A stretch of 5,518 nt of DNA from Patescibacteria group bacterium (GTDB lineage Bacteria > Patescibacteriota > Minisyncoccia > Phycocordibacterales > UBA12079): positions 1 through 5,518 of the forward strand of contig JAHIOZ010000032.1 in the NCBI GenBank assembly GCA_018894995.1. The letters run 5' to 3'. The notes beneath the pieces were generated by a model. That model worked only from the letters and a program-made list of their open reading frames with translations. It did not search any database and had not been told where the DNA came from. Position 1 is the stretch's first letter; each line of letters starts with the position of its first letter. Positions 5,443 to 5,518 of the stretch are shown in pieces. The position numbers and the translations under genes were made by a program.

Positions 5443-5518
5443 ATGAATACGCTTGTAGTTTTCCGACAAATCAAAGAAAAAGTAAAAGCATATATAAAAC
5501 AATTAAAACTTAAAATTG
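5443..5518 (+). CDS. Candidate N-terminus of an unidentified gene (3' truncated by window)
   Basis: An ATG at 5443 opens a frame that stays open to the window end (25 codons). The encoded start MNTLVVFRQIKEKVKAYIKQ is a lysine-rich, probably helical segment of ordinary protein-like composition. AAGGAG at 5424-5429 is the only Shine-Dalgarno-like sequence in front of a gene in this window. Its 13-nt spacing is long and part of it is buried in the hairpin. An in-frame stop at 5401-5403 limits upstream extension. The overlapping minus-strand reading is less protein-like. No family recognised, and it could be chance. Confidence 0.35.
   Translation, partial: MNTLVVFRQIKEKVKAYIKQLKLKI

Noticed and set aside
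5299..5502. Minus-strand open frame of 67 codons
   Set aside because: It runs through the perfect hairpin and the decayed repeat, its composition is not protein-like, and it overlaps the slipin upstream region. It is best explained as chance.

Overview
The window is AT-rich (about one third G+C by eye) and compact, with four complete genes on the minus strand and gene ends reading in or out on the plus strand at each edge. It looks like a Candidate Phyla Radiation (Patescibacteria, probably Parcubacteria-type) genome. The reasons are a leucyl-tRNA synthetase with lineage-type insertions, a stand-alone winged-helix/Cas2-like protein of the kind common in these genomes, a slipin paired with a small four-helix membrane protein, no visible Shine-Dalgarno sequences, and dispersed GC-rich repeats. 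This assignment is inference from protein character, not a database match. All four stops are TAA or TAG, so nothing indicates a recoded UGA.

Layout. At 1-60 is the hydrophobic C-terminal tail of a plus-strand gene. It is followed by a perfect 17-bp bidirectional terminator (81-117), a second hairpin (162-195) and a five-unit heptamer array (226-260). At 271-3120 (minus) lies leuS, a complete LeuRS of 949 residues with intact aminoacylation and editing motifs. It carries an insert of about 125-140 residues in the editing domain and two in-frame short repeat elements. At 3197-3748 (minus) is a wHTH/Cas2-like (PaaX-C-like) protein. It is bracketed by two identical 37-nt perfect palindromes: one is its terminator and abuts the leuS promoter region, the other covers its own predicted promoter. 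At 3878-5215 (minus) is a two-gene unit in the order slipin (SPFH/band-7), then a 4-TM protein with a cysteine-bearing external loop, closed by its own terminator (3820-3857). The 5216-5442 intergenic region holds the slipin promoter, a decayed copy of the GC-rich repeat found inside leuS, an extended -10 box and a strong hairpin. It ends at a possible plus-strand gene start running off the window.

The two membrane proteins probably act together in membrane organisation. leuS is a housekeeping gene with no functional tie to them. The least explained features are the Cas2-like gene with its paired palindromes and the repeat elements translated within leuS.
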